A stretch of 64,000 nucleotides of DNA from Hippasteria phrygiana (GCA_037893225.1 JAZGUH010000117.1:3906001-3970000), one strand, 5' to 3'; positions 31,156 through 43,687 are shown, numbered from the stretch's first letter. The notes: a model not told the origin generated them from the sequence alone. Translations and numbers: made by a program.

Positions 31156-34100
31156 CAAAGCATTGTCCACATTGTGCATTTTGCTATGCACGCGCACGGC
31201 CCGGCCGGGTTGACCGCCATGCATGCGAGACGTCGTGCGATCGACGTGACGTCGCAAGTCGCGACGTTTCTGTGCAAGCGCGCGCTACGTTCCTCCAATA
31301 GGACACCGTCAGCGGCCCGTATGTTGATGAATATTTATTAATATAGAAAAACCACCAATCAGAACGACGAGTGCTCATATATGCAGATTAGTTCACCATA
31401 AGATGCCCGGCAAAGACAAACAGTGACGTCCGGCCAAAGACAAACAGTGACGTCCGCCCAACCAAGTGGCAAAGCTTGCATAATTTGTACACCCGACTCG
31501 ACGCGACTACTTCGTGTGATCTTGCGTGGTCTTTGGGCGTGGATAAAAAAATGTGTGCACGCACTGTGCATAACTCGCACTGCAGTAGGCAGGCTAAGTC
31601 ATTTCCTACCTCCATGGTCAGACCATGGTGAGACCTGGGACTGAAAAAACCCAACACACACACCCACACACCCAAAAACGGAATTTTTTTTAACAAAACA
31701 AACAAAAACCGCTTACACTCGACGGAGGATGAAGAACAGTCTTGAGTCACCACCATTTGTTTGTTCTTTCGGTGCCAAATGACGTCCCTTGAAAATCATC
31801 AACGCTCCCATCAGGTGCGTCTCCTCCGTATATCACGACATCAATTAGTCAGGCTATGCATACGCAAATCATTTACGACGTGACGGTCCGGTGCCCGCGA
31901 ATTAAGCACCAGATATATGGGGTTCTGTTTTCTAGATGCTTTGTAGTAGGCTACATTTTCATTTGGTCGGCCTGTATACCCAACGGTTTGCTGAAAGATG
32001 TTGGTCATAGCATTTCTTAAGTTATACTGCAAAAATGTACTACTGAACAAATTGTCATATTATCCTTAAGCTGGTAAAAGGGACGTCGGGCCACCGTTAT
32101 GCAGTCCAAACGATTAGATGCAGACTGTCACGTGTTTCGTGGTCCGCTGCCTACTGGACGTTTTGCGGGGTTGGCCCCGGCGGTCTCTCCGAGGCTAGGC
32201 TCAATCTCTTCGCCAGCTAGGTGGACACCATTGTCTCCACCCCACCAGTGCGCACGTCAACGCTTTGAGCTAGGGCCAGGGCAGCATGAGTTTTCCAGTT
32301 GTCGAATGTATCTAAAGGAGTGGCGGACGTCTCCCTGAAATGGTGACACGGATGTCTTCCGAAATTCAGGACTACTTTATTTTAGTTCCCAAAATTGTCA
32401 GCTATAGAGTCCAGGATGATGCATGCCCGGTTGTCACCTCATATAAAAGTTTCGCCAGTCGTCGGAGAAGCGTTAATGTTCGACCCGTAGATGAACTCGA
32501 GGAGAACAGGGAGACCACTGGTTGTGTTGGTTGTTACAGTTGAGTTGAGGCGTTCGTTTTGGTCTACGTCCAGTTGACAGAAGGTTGATGAGACGAGGCC
32601 GGTTCGTCGAAGGATGTTGGGAGAAGAGTAGCCTGCAGAGTCGATGTCGGGTGGGCTACTTGAACCCGATGGAGGAAGTGGCCCATATTATAAACACACA
32701 CTAATTATTGGTCCGGACCTGCAATGATACCGGACCGCTTACTATCTGCATGGTCTTGATCGATTGATTTAGGCCAAGACCTATGTATAAGTGGTTTTTC
32801 TTGGAAGCGGAAGACTCAGTCTGTTAAAATGATGTCATATGTAGGAACGCACGTTAATCACTCATCGTTCTCAATAGACAACAGTGCATAATTCATACAA
32901 TGCTTATCCGTGCACCACAGCGGCGTTGATTTCACACAATAATCTCATCTTAATTGTTAAGGGCTTGCACTATCGCCATAGTGATCATAGTGTTACGTCA
33001 CTCGTTGCTTAGCAAATACTACTGGCACACTTCTTAGGACACATCTTAGCACTTCGTGAAATCAGGCCCAGCGCGGAACTGCTCTTTCTGGCTCGGCCAG
33101 CACCACATGCACTCACAACTGATGCATGGGGTATAGCGTTACGTCGTAATGGCCTATTATTTGCATCTAACTGGAATTTTCCTTCATTTTCTATCAAGTC
33201 CTGTGTCAGTCGTGCACCATGCAAAAGGGTCAGTCGATTCATGACGTTTAGACTCGGAAACAGTTGGTCCTTTTGGGTATTGGCCCATCGCACTCGCAGT
33301 CCGACTAGCTCAAGCATTATGGTATGCTTTCTGTGGCGTCGGTTTATGGAACTATCCGCAGTTTACAGTGTAGGCCTTACGTAGGCCTATATGCCTGGCG
33401 CTTTGAATGTTACACTATATAGTTACTGAGTAGGCCTATAGTTTTTAACTTTCCATATCCGGGAGCTGGTAATGGCCTACAGACGCAATCGATTGCATGT
33501 CCACCTGAAGAAAAGCCTAATTTTGTTTTTACTAAGGCTTATATAGGCTATACACAATTCAGTTGCAATTAGTAAAGTAAAATTGACTGGCAGGGAAGAG
33601 GTGTGAACTCGTCGATCCTGTAAAGTTACGGCACCCTGATGAGGTGTATATGAGAAGCTATTCGCTCATAACAAACACGGGAGATTCGTTTTTTTCCGCG
33701 CATCTTCTATACTGGCCTGCCAGCAGGCTGCAACCAACAGTTTTCCAGCAAAAGCTCTGCGAGTGATCCCGGGTCGCATATCCCTATCCCTATCCCTAGC
33801 CCTATCCCTAGCCTTGCGCTTACAGCCACTTGAGTGTTTTCCCCATTTACGTTGTCGTTGTGGCAAAGTTGTGCAAACAGATTACCCAACGTTGGTACAA
33901 TCATGGAGGAATCAACCTTTGGGAAATTTTTCACTTAATAATCCTATCGTGGCCCTGAAGGGACATCACACATTGCAGATTTCTGCGCAGATATTTGCGA
34001 TGTCGCACATTTTATCGCACATTTCTGCGCAGCTAATTTTGTTTGGTACATTTTGGGTTAATCCAGACAGTAAGTAGTTTTCAGACATTTTCAGTTTATA

Positions 34101-34688
34101 AGAATGTGATAAACATCCCGAGGTTACAGTGTCGTTGCTCCTTTTGTTAATATTTCAAGGTCCGTGAAAAATTTAGGCATTTAGGTGTGGTGTTTGGGCG
34201 AGGGGGGAGAGGGTAGTCGGGGTAGGGGTGGTCACGGGTGGAGGGGTCGGGTTTGGATCAGCATTAACCACAAGGGCCCAACGAGGTCCATGGAGGTGAT
34301 TTAGCATTCAGAACAAGTGCCTTCTCCTCACCATTGATGTTCATCCTGGCATTTATCTGTTGAGCGTGTCCCATTTCGTACCATAGTCTGTCTACCAGTG
34401 CACACACTTATTGGTGGCCTTTATTTATGTATCTCCCAATGTCGTGTTATGTTCTGAATACTGAAAATACCCTACGCAAGTACTGTTTTAATTCTATAGT
34501 GGCCATAGTCTACGTTAATTAACCTTTTTTTTATGCAAATCGCCCATCACAAGCCCTAGGGCACTCGAGGTGTGAGCTACAGAGGATTATGTGGAAGAAC
34601 CAGCCCCTCACACTAAAACAAGACCAGCTAATCTCTTCACAGTATGAATAGGGTCGGGATGGGCAACTAACTAGTCCACTGCAAGACA
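31156..34688. other. intergenic, no gene seen
   Basis: Scattered CpG-rich stretches occur at 31180-31300 and 32140-32300. A 23-bp direct repeat containing AAAGACAAACAGTGACGTCC is near 31410-31455, and a (TATCCC)n-like run at 33775-33813. The words CTTAGCACTTCGTGAAATCA near 33045-33066 resemble the ends of Harbinger-type MITEs, from memory. Open frames here have no recognisable domain. Confidence 0.45.
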
Positions 34689-35296
34689 TTAAAGGGACAC
34701 ATTGCTTTGGATTTTGCGATTTTGGCTATAAAACTGAAATGGATATGGTTGGGAAGCTTTTTTAAAAGTAGAATATAAAGATTCACATAACTATCCCTTC
34801 AAATTGCGTGGTTTTTGTTTAATTTCGTGACAAATAACGGTCCGCCATTTTGTAGAACCAAATTTTTGACTCCACAAAATGGCGGACTGTGTTCACCAGT
34901 CGTATTTCCAGTCGCATCTGGTTGAAGTACGTTCTGTTGATCCATTTTGATGTACTGTGGCACGGCGCGCAGCACTGGCGATATGTGTCGCGAGGTAGAG
35001 AATTGTACCTGTCGATCATCTGATAGGTTCACAAGGCCACTGGCTGCGGCGCCAGCCTAAAGACTCTTACAGCGTATTTTGCGCATTATTTAGACGGTGG
35101 TATTTAGTACTGGAAATAAGTCTATGTTTCGCGGGTCAGATGTCAGGGGTCAGCGGCCAATTTTTGTTTTGTAATCACTACTCACTAATTACAACACATT
35201 ATACGTGTTTGTTTGCATGAACAACTCTTATCAAAGGTAAGGAACATTCCTAAACAGCAAAATTTCATGACATTTGAAGGCAATGTGTCCCTTTAA
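34689..35296. mobile_element. TTAA-flanked element (AGGGACACATTGC family)
   Basis: The ends read TTAAAGGGACACATTGC and GCAATGTGTCCCTTTAA, a perfect inverted repeat with TTAA. The interior includes a shorter palindrome around ACAAATAACGGTCCGCC / TGGCGGACTGTGTTC. It is about 608 bp and non-coding. Confidence 0.8.
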
Positions 35297-35321
35297 TATT
35301 GCCTCTACCCATATTAAGCGT

Positions 35322-35420
35322 AGAAGTGCTATAGCCCAGGACTGGGCTCGAACCCACAACCTGCAGAATTACCCACAGACCTTGAATTCAATGTGCCAAA
35401 CCACTAGGCCACAGCACTTC
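35322..35420 (-). repeat. tRNA-derived repeat
   Basis: On the minus strand it has A box TGGCCTAGTGG and B box GGTTCGAGCCC, and the ends GAAGTGCTGTGG and ATAGCACTTC pair like an acceptor stem. The spacing between the boxes is too long for a plain tRNA, so a SINE or tRNA pseudogene is the better reading. Confidence 0.55.
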
Positions 35421-35549
35421 CACAAATGCATTGTTTTTATGAATACTGACGGTACCCTACCTATAACCCTTTACCGTACTCAGCCTTAGCCATATTATTT
35501 TCTTGCCTCGGTATTCTGGTATTCTAAAGGCTGGCGATGTCTTACACTG

Positions 35550-35747
35550 CACTCTAAAAACAGTTGCCAAAATGGGTTGATATTTTGCCCAATGTTGGGC
35601 AACATATCAACAACCCATAATCTTGGGCAAATTCTTACCAATAATTGGTCCATTTTTACCTGAATTGACCAACAATGTGGTAAATTAATACCAATGTTGG
35701 GTAAATAATAGTTGCCGAATTATGTTTTACCCAACGTTTTTACAGTG
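35550..35747. mobile_element. MITE with CACTCTAAAAA / TTTTTACAGTG ends
   Basis: About 200 bp with short inverted ends. The interior is repetitive in CCAATGTTGGG and its relatives (AACCCAT, TTGGGCAA). It is non-coding. Confidence 0.6.
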
Positions 35748-36235
35748 ACGTTTACAAAACAATTTCAAGACACAGGCATGAGCGTATTAATTTGTTGCTG
35801 CTTAAATAAGGGAATAAATATGTGCTGGGCCGGTTTTAAACGTACGTTTAAAACCGCCTTGGGGCCTGGGCGCTTGATAATGACCCGAGCAAAAACCACC
35901 GAAAATTAAAAATTTCCAATGATTTTGTTTAATTTGTTTTACCTTGGTTTGTAAAACACCCCTTCAGCTATTTAATGGTTCGTGCCACGCGCGAGTAGTG
36001 GTAAACATGTCCTTATATGGAAATTAACGCGCGCGCGACGCGCTCGCCAGGTGGTGCAGATCAGAACGCAGCAGTGCCGGTGTAGCGTGAAATTATGGAC
36101 TCTTAATACGGACGCATCGGTAGTATTGCGCTTGCGTTATGAGAGTGACTGGTCGCTCGAGTGTTCAACCAATAAAATGGACCAGATTTTGTAGGACTCT
36201 ACATTTCGTGTGACACCGGAAAAAATGTTTAAAAC

Positions 36236-36905
36236 CGCGCCGTGTTTAAACAACTTCCAGCCGTGTTTAAACAACCGTTTAAACACACCCACGTGACAGG
36301 CTCTCGACCAATAGGGATAGTGAAACTCGCTGAGGCATTTATGAATAAGGGTAAAAGTGTGATGACCCGGTCTTTACCACGTCAATAATAACCGAGGAGG
36401 GGCGTGACCGCTGTTAATGGACCGAGCCGAAGGCGAGGTCCATTAACAGCAATCACGACCCTTCGAGGTTATTATTGACTGGTAAAGACCGGGTCATCAC
36501 ATTTTTATCCCCATTCATAAATGCCTTCTTACGAAAAATGCAAAAACCTCCCGTAAAAAGGACAAAATGCGAAGTTTTTCCACCCCACTTTTTCTCCCAT
36601 TTGCTCAGTACAAAACACATGCGCGTGAAGGCGCTCCGCGCCTGTCTGTCGCGTGCGCGTACGCACACGCACGGGATGCAGCGTTTTTATACGCGTGGAT
36701 TAGCGTTGTCTTACATTATGAAATTCAGTACATCTTGTGCGCGCACCTACTACGCTCTCCCTGTTGCGTATCGGCTGAGAACAGCTGGTTATGACGCGCC
36801 GTGTTTAAACAACTTCCAGCCGTGTTTAAACAACCGTTTAAACACACCCACGTGACAGGCTCTCGACCAATAGGGATAGTGAAACTCACTGAGGCATTTA
36901 TGAAT
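36236..36905. repeat. palindrome flanked by a 110-bp direct duplication
   Basis: The segment 36236-36347 (CCGTGTTTAAACAACTTCC ... GAGGCATTTATGAAT) recurs at 36795-36905 with one or two differences, an offset of 559 bp. Just inside the first copy, 36352-36512 is a long palindrome. Its arms contain GTGATGACCCGGTCTTTACC and the complement, and its centre has TTAATGGACC / GGTCCATTAA. Confidence 0.8.
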
Positions 36906-37504
36906 TGTGATTATCACCTACAACTATCTTAGCTTTACAAGTTTAATGTAACAAGGCAATAATAAGGTTAAGGCAGGGTAGGGGTCACTACTTACTTTAG
37001 ACCCAAAATTTACTAAACAAAATTAGCTGGTCTCCGTTCCGGTCTTAAGTAAGACCAGTAGCGTATCCAGCTTTTTGTGCCAAGGAGGGCAAACAACGTC
37101 TGAATCGTCTTAAAATCATCTTAAAAACACGATTTCTTTTTGTTTTTTTACGACGCCCCCCCTGCCTACGCCACTGAGTAAGACCTTCATCAAAGACAAA
37201 AATGTATAATTATGTATTCGTAATACATGTGATATTGTTGATAACAATTCTTTATTTTCATTTGTTTGAATTTTTGGCAGCGATTAAAGAAATATGATTC
37301 CGATGACAATATACATGCAAGATGGATTGATTTGTATTTACTTTTATTGGTAGGAAAATGTTCAGACAATTTGTTTCGTTGGCGCAGCATATCACCGAAC
37401 GCCAGGCAATTTCGAAATGAGGGTTTCTGAAGTTTCGGGGTTTAACACGACAAGAGTTATGCGTAACATTAACACTGCCCAGCGGAAGCTTATGATCAGA
37501 CAAC

Positions 37505-37627
37505 ATAGAGTACCGAAGTGATGACGTCAATCAATGCAATGTTTGGAACCAGAATACATTCTAAACTGCATGTGTTTGGAACCATTGCCGCGGCAACTGA
37601 CGTCATCAGACTTCGGTACTCTATTCC
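37505..37627. repeat. foldback element
   Basis: The arms ATAGAGTACCGAAGTGATGA and TCATCAGACTTCGGTACTCTAT are inverted (about 25 bp) and each ends in a TGACGTCA-type core. The spacer of about 70 bp contains a repeated GTTTGGAACCA. Confidence 0.75.
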
Positions 37628-40505
37628 TACTACAACTCACCACACCATACAAATCTCAAACTGTAGGAAATAATCAAGGCGGCAACTTGCAATTGCTTAC
37701 TTCTTTTAGCTTCGAATTGGGATTGTCATTTTGGAAGTGACCATGATCCCCCACCCCGAAGCACTGCTTATACCGCCGTCCGGGGTAGGGGATTATTGAT
37801 AACGGTACACAACTTTTGTCTTTGAAGCTTGAAACTGGTTCAATACGTGTTTCGTGGGGGCTGCTATAGGGCTCATGTACGACTGCTCATCTTGGATTGT
37901 GCTAAAGTTTGGGCTTGCCGGATTCTAAAGTATGATAAGGTATTCACAGTTGTATTAGTGCATGTTGACTTTATTTCAACTTACAAGATGGTCCAATTTA
38001 CAGAGATTGTGTCCACTATATCAATCACTCATATTTTATTTTTCAGTAATACACATGTACAGGCACTTAGTGGTTTGTAAACTTCTTTTGAAGTCTAATC
38101 CTATGATTAAACATTGTGTATATTTTCTTTTTTCTTACAATACCAGCATCAACCTACACAAGCAAATACTGTAAAAACATCAAAAATATATATAGTGCTG
38201 AATAGCATCTTAAAATATTTACTTTGGTTTGCCAGCCGAGTGTTTAACTGTACATAAGAACAGCTCATTTACATAATAATCAAGAAGTGTTTTCATTGTA
38301 ATTATTTACTCCGATTGACAAACTACGTGACTGCACATCATTGGTTTAATTAATACTAAATGACACAGGTGCTTATTCACAAATAATGGCTTTCTAATTC
38401 ATTTTTCTTATTCTATTGTGTGTAATAATTTGTAATTCGTAACTGAAATAATTATTTTTAATTATGAGCATGCTCGACAAAGCAAATTTCCATTTTATGG
38501 ACAATAAATTTGAATTTGAATTTGAATTTGAATTACCAGGTAAGTTGAAAATCTAGTGCACAATCCAAACTGTATGCCAGAAAACTACATGTATAAAAAA
38601 TGCTGTTGAATATATTAAAGCTTTTAGACGTGGACAAACTGGTGTAGTTGAACCAGAATAAACTGGTTAAAATAACTCAAATACATAAACAGTGTTCATT
38701 ATTACAGTGTATTATTTCATAAAGCTTACAAAATTATGCCACGTTATTGAAAACAAAGAAATAAAAAGTTGTGCAAGTCCAGCTCATTAAAGGCCCCTTG
38801 CAGTCCCACTGTAATACACCATGTTTCCTTAATTACACAACCATCCCAAGGACTAATAACAAATTTATATGGGTATTTTCCTTGCAGATTGCTCAACACT
38901 AAAATAAAATTAAAAACACAGAAATCAACAATTAATTGACTAAATCTTAATTGCTTTTAAGAGGGTTAAACTTTCTGAATGTCCCATACGTAACTGGAAA
39001 ATTCTCGGACTTACACAGTGACAATCTGTTTCTGGTGCTGTGAAATACTACATGTATGCGAGTGTGTTCAATTTGTAAACTACTGCACTGAATGCATAAT
39101 CAACAAAATGTCGTGATAACTAATTGACTGAGAAAAATATGTTATATACATGTACTTTTAGTTACTTTTTTTTTAAACACTGGCAATGCTTACAGCAGGT
39201 AACATCAGACATACTTTAATGTACACAGGCTGTGTATCATTAACGTAATTATACAGATATCTGATTCTAACGCAAGACAAGGCAATTTCTTCAGCCCCTC
39301 TACATTCCCCTAGCCTCATTCAACGACAATTGCACATTCATTTCATGAGCTAAATAGACCTACAAGTATATTTGTATTGCAACTGTGTACTTCCTGGATG
39401 ATTTTTGCCACATCAACGTTGCATTCTAACACAAATGAGCAATTGAGCCTTTTTTCATTCCTTCCATGTACTCTACACATGCCCATTACACATACTTTCC
39501 CAGAAATTCATCAACATGTGAAAAGGCCCTGCTTAAAAACACTTAAAGTCCACATACTTTTTATAATGTTATTAATATCAGACATATGGGCTAGATATTA
39601 CTGTACATATGATGGCATACAACTGTGCTTACAGTTTGACAAAAACTCGGTATTTAGCTTATAAGCAACTTCATTCCAACAGATGTGTACACTCAAGTAA
39701 TGTCAAGTCATTTGTACACATTTTAGTTAACCACAGTTGAGTCAAGGACCCAAAGCTACACTTAACAGTAAGATGTATGCTTTATTCTTCAAGTTGTTTG
39801 CAATGCTTGATGTCTATTGCTTGACAAACTAAATTTCTGCTATGATGTGCTGATTGCAGCTGTTAAGCATAACAACTTGCTTAGCGTGACAAGTCTTCCT
39901 TGGTAAAAAACTGGATTAGCAACTAAATTTTCATGCGATGTGTAATGTTTGCATGCGACTCGTTACCAGCCAAAACATGAAGTTTTGACTGGTAACCTAA
40001 TTCGACTAAAATCTTTTTTGTGCCAAGCAAATTTTTGTGCTCACCAGCTCCATGAAATTCGCCCACATAAATTTTGATATAAGCCTTTTGAATTTACAAA
40101 CACACACACACAAGTGTGTAAATACCGGCAATCGTGGACCTCCTATAGTCCCTCGTTATGGGGACAGAGAAATGTCCCCATAATTGTCTATGGTAATATA
40201 CTTAGTGCAGACTTTTCCCAGCATTATTTCAACTAATTACAATTTACCATTACATTAGTCATGATATATATTTCCCTTCGGCACCTTGTCTGCAACTGCA
40301 ATTTTACAGTTTTATAAACCCCAATTTTAAAAAAGGTGCTATTATAAGCTTGTGTTTTAAGTACTTGGCCAAGAATGACCTACACACACAAACTACAAAT
40401 ACTATTTTCTTTAACGGACCACTCTTTCAGTCCTTGGTACTGAAATTCCCTCTAAACAGGTTAAAACTACTGTAAGGACTTTTTACAAAAAATTACAAAC
40501 CACTG
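37628..40505. other. intergenic, no gene seen
   Basis: Long AT-rich stretch. A (TTTGAA)n microsatellite is at 38508-38534, and a single end-like TTAAAGGCCCCTTGCAG at 38788. GTGTGTAAATACCGGCAATC at 40115 matches the foldback at 4213-4315. No coding exon was recognised. Confidence 0.5.
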
Positions 40506-40726
40506 TTAACCCCTTGCGTACGGATGACGGAATTTGGCGCAAACAAAACAGTGCCACCAGGCCGGATGACGCAATTGGCCGCTGTTTGTGCAGTTTCAAT
40601 CCATTGTTGGATTATTGTGTATAGGTAACGCTTGACTGCACAAACACATTGTAGCGGTTCGCTTGGCTGCCAGAGCCGCCACGGCACCCCGACGTCTCCC
40701 GTAAAATACCGTACTCAAGGGGTTAA
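40506..40726. mobile_element. TTAA MITE, family A copy 2 (full length)
   Basis: A 221-bp unit from TTAACCCCTTGCGTACGG to GTACTCAAGGGGTTAA. It is the most complete family A copy and shares long blocks (CACATTGTAGCGGTTCGC, CCCCGACGTCTCCCGTAAA) with 193-368. Confidence 0.85.
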
Positions 40727-40956
40727 ATAATACAACTGTAAATCCACTAACTCTATACATGAACCTGAGCACAGTCGTGTTTTACTATACTACTAAAGAC
40801 AAGGCTTTGTCTTCTCTATCATCCCTTTACTTTAACATTCTCCCATAGACTAAGTACACATTTGTATCTCCGAGGACCGTGTTCAACAAAATACCTCCCT
40901 CAGAGGACAATGTTTTCATTGTTGTTTCTTTATCCTTGTGTGCTCAATCGTACAAT

Positions 40957-41115
40957 AATGGGTTTTGCCCTTCACCGACGTATTTTATAAACACTGTGTA
41001 CTCAGTATTGTCCCGAGGAATTATTTGGGGAAAAAAAATCACTTGGGTGGGACTCGAACCCACAACTTCCTGCACATAGTGTTTATAAAATACGGCGGTG
41101 ACAGGCAAAACCCAA
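40957..41115. repeat. foldback containing a tRNA-like core
   Basis: The arms GGGTTTTGCCCTTCACCG... and ...CGGCGGTGACAGGCAAAACCC flank a minus-strand tRNA-like B box (GTGGGTTCGAGTCCCACCC). It belongs to the same family as 42317-42570. Confidence 0.7.
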
Positions 41116-41210
41116 TATTGAATTTACATCCCCCCCCCCGACACAATCATTCCATCTTTATGAATAGTACTGCTCAGTAGTAATACAATACATGTACACA
41201 CAACTATGTT

Positions 41211-41383
41211 TATGGTGTAAATCGAGGATTTCTTTTGTTCATCTTTTGTTTGTACTTTAACTTTTTTTGCAACAGTTCCCATTGGTTTTGTACACTTTCT
41301 CTAATCGAGGACGTCCTCGATGACACTCCTGTCTTCAATTAGTCAACAATGTTTCCTATGTGTGTCCTCGATTTACACCATAA
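41211..41383. repeat. foldback element
   Basis: The ends TATGGTGTAAATCGAGGA and TCCTCGATTTACACCATA are inverted. The centre has a second palindrome, TCGAGGACGTCCTCGA. It is non-coding. Confidence 0.75.
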
Positions 41384-42316
41384 GCATGCCCACGTGACTC
41401 ACACCCAACACCACCACAATCATAGTGATGAAGCATTTTTTTAGTTATTCAAAATAACGGTCACAACATTACAGCTGGATCTCAGGTGGCCTTGGGTGCA
41501 TTCAACCGTACACAGACTCTTTTATTCTTCCTCACCACTCTGGAAGAGTGATATTTTAAATCTTTTTTTCATAGGTTTGACTAGGTTTTCAATCTAAGGG
41601 AATTCTCAACTGGTTAAAGACAGCAAAATGTACAATACAAGCCAGAATAAGCAATGAAATAATACTTTTCATACAATTACATTTTTCAGGATTTTGTGAT
41701 TTCACTCTTCCAAATCCTCCTGAAACTATAATATATATAGAGATGATTTTTTACATAAGCCTGTTTTCAAAGTTTAGTTCAATGACAACTATCTTGATTT
41801 CTGATTGACAATTTATAGATGAAAGTTCAAATGGTAAAAATGTATTCCTTATAAACCAGTACAAAAAATTGTTTTACTCGAACACTGGTCTATTATTCTT
41901 TTCTTTTTTTACTGGATCTCTAATAGTTTTTGTGCAACCACAAAAACAAAACTTACAACAGCTGACAAGAGATCAGACAATATATATTTTAAAACACTAG
42001 TGCAACTACAATTACTTGGATCTAAAAGTTCAGAAAACAATTCTTGAGTTTCTTGCACACTTGATGTACGTGCCAATGTTTTGCATGGAACAGTCCAGTA
42101 TATAGGGTAAGGACTGCCAGGCTACATTTGGAAAAGCTACTGACCCTTTGGAGCCCTTTAGGAAAGATTTAAAGGCTCACATGAATCAAAATAGGAAGTA
42201 TCATCTGAAACAATAACATACACAGAAAACAAAGATTGTTGATGTCTTTTTGTGCTTTAGCAATTTGTATCAAGATTTACAGAAGAAAAAAAATCAACAA
42301 AATACCCCTTGTTAAA

Positions 42317-42570
42317 TTAGAACAGAGATGTTTTCTCTTTTGCCCTGTCCCGACGTAATATATAAAGCACTGTATACTCGGTGCTTTCCGAGAGCCTGTG
42401 TGAAAACATTCACAGGCTTACTCGGGCGGGATTCAAACCCACGACTTCCTGCTTACTAGTGAAGGCGTCTTAACCACTCGACCACCGAGCTTTGCCGGGG
42501 TCGGCCGAGTATACAGTGCTTCATATATTACGTCGGGACAGGGCAAAAGAGAAAACATCTCTGTTCTAAT
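42317..42570 (-). repeat. long palindrome carrying a tRNA-like sequence
   Basis: Arms of about 65 bp (AACAGAGATGTTTTCTCTTT ... CACTGTATACTCGG and the complement) enclose a minus-strand tRNA-like segment at 42419-42490. That segment has A box TGGTCGAGTGG, B box GGTTTGAATCC, a pairable T stem and a five-base acceptor-like pairing. The anticodon loop lacks the expected T33 and its stem is weak, so a working tRNA is unlikely. Relatives are at 40957-41115, 61015-61158 and, degraded, near 5125. Confidence 0.75.
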
Positions 42571-42725
42571 TTACATCATCCCCCGACGCAAACATTCCAT
42601 CTTCTGACCAAAATACCCCTTTTCAAGTTGTGACGTCATCAGGGCAAAAACTTTGCTTGCCACGCCCCTGATGTCCAGTACCACGTACAAAACTCAGTGA
42701 ATATGTTTGTAGGGTGGAGAAAGCA

Positions 42726-42731
42726 TTTATT
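42726..42731 (-). terminator. candidate polyadenylation signal of the BNIP2-like gene
   Basis: AATAAA on the minus strand, about 280 bases past the stop of the long frame in the 43-kb exon. Plausible 3' end of the transcript. Confidence 0.45.
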
Positions 42732-43008
42732 GCCGATAAAATCACAGCCAGAAAGGGGTTATATTTCTGTGGGTGGGGGTACGCACCATGTTTTTTCCTG
42801 TCCTAAGTCTCGACAAATTACCAAAAGTCTAAAACACAATGCAGCAACATATTTATAATTTTCAGAACCATTTACAGCATTTAATTTTCCTCTTTTGACA
42901 TCTGGGAACCTTTTAGAAATTACTTTGCTCTTAGTGCTGCTTCCCTTCAAACAAAAACTAAAAATAACTGGAATGACATACTTAAAGTTACGTTATGAAA
43001 AATGAAAA

Positions 43009-43604
43009 TCATCTTTTCCCAGAACCTTTGCGGTATCTGCGAACACCATGTCTATGTATGCTAGACACCGGCCTCCCTGTGTCATTATTTGCAGTTGCTG
43101 CTGCCGAGTACTGATGCTGCGGATCCTGACGACGATGAGGTTGGTACGGGGGAGCATGGAGGACGGAGAACGGATCAATTTCCTCTTCATACTCCAGATC
43201 TTCATCCCCGATGCTCCTCCGATGATGCCCCACGTCGTGTTCCTCCTCATTACTCTCGTAACCGTCCCTGGGTCTCACGTCCTCACTCTGCCCCTCCTCC
43301 TGCCCCGCATCTACCCCATTGTCATCCTCGACGTCTGCAAACATGTCGTCCTCCATGAAGCCGTGGCTGTTGTCCCAGTCCTCAAAGTCGCGGGCCCGTT
43401 CTCGCTGCAGGGCGGAGAGTGCAAAGTTTCCGCGCCGCAGCTGCATGGACATCCTATGCCGGGCTGCCCGGGAGGTGGGCATGTACAGCATCTCATCAAT
43501 GTAGTCCTGGTCCAGCGTAGCAACGTCCGAGTCGGGGCCCACGGTGTAGCAGCTGCTGTCTGCCTCACTACTTCCGTCGTTTTGTCTGCTGCTGCTTATC
43601 CACC
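43009..43604 (-). CDS. terminal exon, long frame (acidic/basic tail, probable BNIP2-like isoform)
   Basis: The exon starts after a good acceptor (ttctttcttctgcccag). Read with one base carried in from upstream, it is open for 197 codons to TGA at 43009. The peptide begins WISSSRQNDGSSEADSS and contains the block YIDEMLYMPTSRAARHRM, then acidic stretches (EDDMFADVEDD, EYEEEIDPF). It ends basic (HGVRRYRKGSGKR). Third codon positions are mostly G or C and codon choice looks protein-like, unlike the random open frames around. I do not recognise a family. The only minus-strand gene upstream is the BNIP2-like one, whose last certain exon ends in phase 2, so one or more extra exons would be needed to reach this frame. 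The opposite strand is also open, a shadow of the high GC content. Confidence 0.6.
43568..43604 (-). CDS. bnip2-like: BNIP2-like protein, short C-terminal frame of the same exon
   Basis: If exon 57743-57841 (phase 2) is spliced directly to this acceptor, the reading is R-VDKQQQTKRRK and then TAG at 43568. The Val-Asp after the junction matches the Val-Asp of vertebrate BNIP2 at the same place, and a short tail is typical of BNIP2. This gives 301 visible residues, against about 314 in human BNIP2. The alternative is the long frame of the same exon. Confidence 0.5.
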
Positions 43605-43687
43605 CTGGGCAGAAGAAAGAACCACCAATCAACAACTGTGCCAGCTACTATCGTGAGACTGGGGGACATGGGCGTCAACTCTTCTAC

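Noticed and set aside
33009..33317. 102-codon minus-strand frame
   Set aside because: It overlaps a sequence resembling MITE ends (GATTTCACGAAGTGCTAAG) and shows no recognisable domain.
43568..43604. Calling the short VDKQQQTKRRK tail the only C-terminus
   Set aside because: It fits BNIP2, but the same exon has a much longer protein-like frame, so both readings are kept.
43048..43656. 202-codon plus-strand frame opposite the 43-kb exon
   Set aside because: The minus-strand reading has the splice acceptor and protein-like codon use. The plus frame is favoured only by high GC content and lacks splice or domain support.
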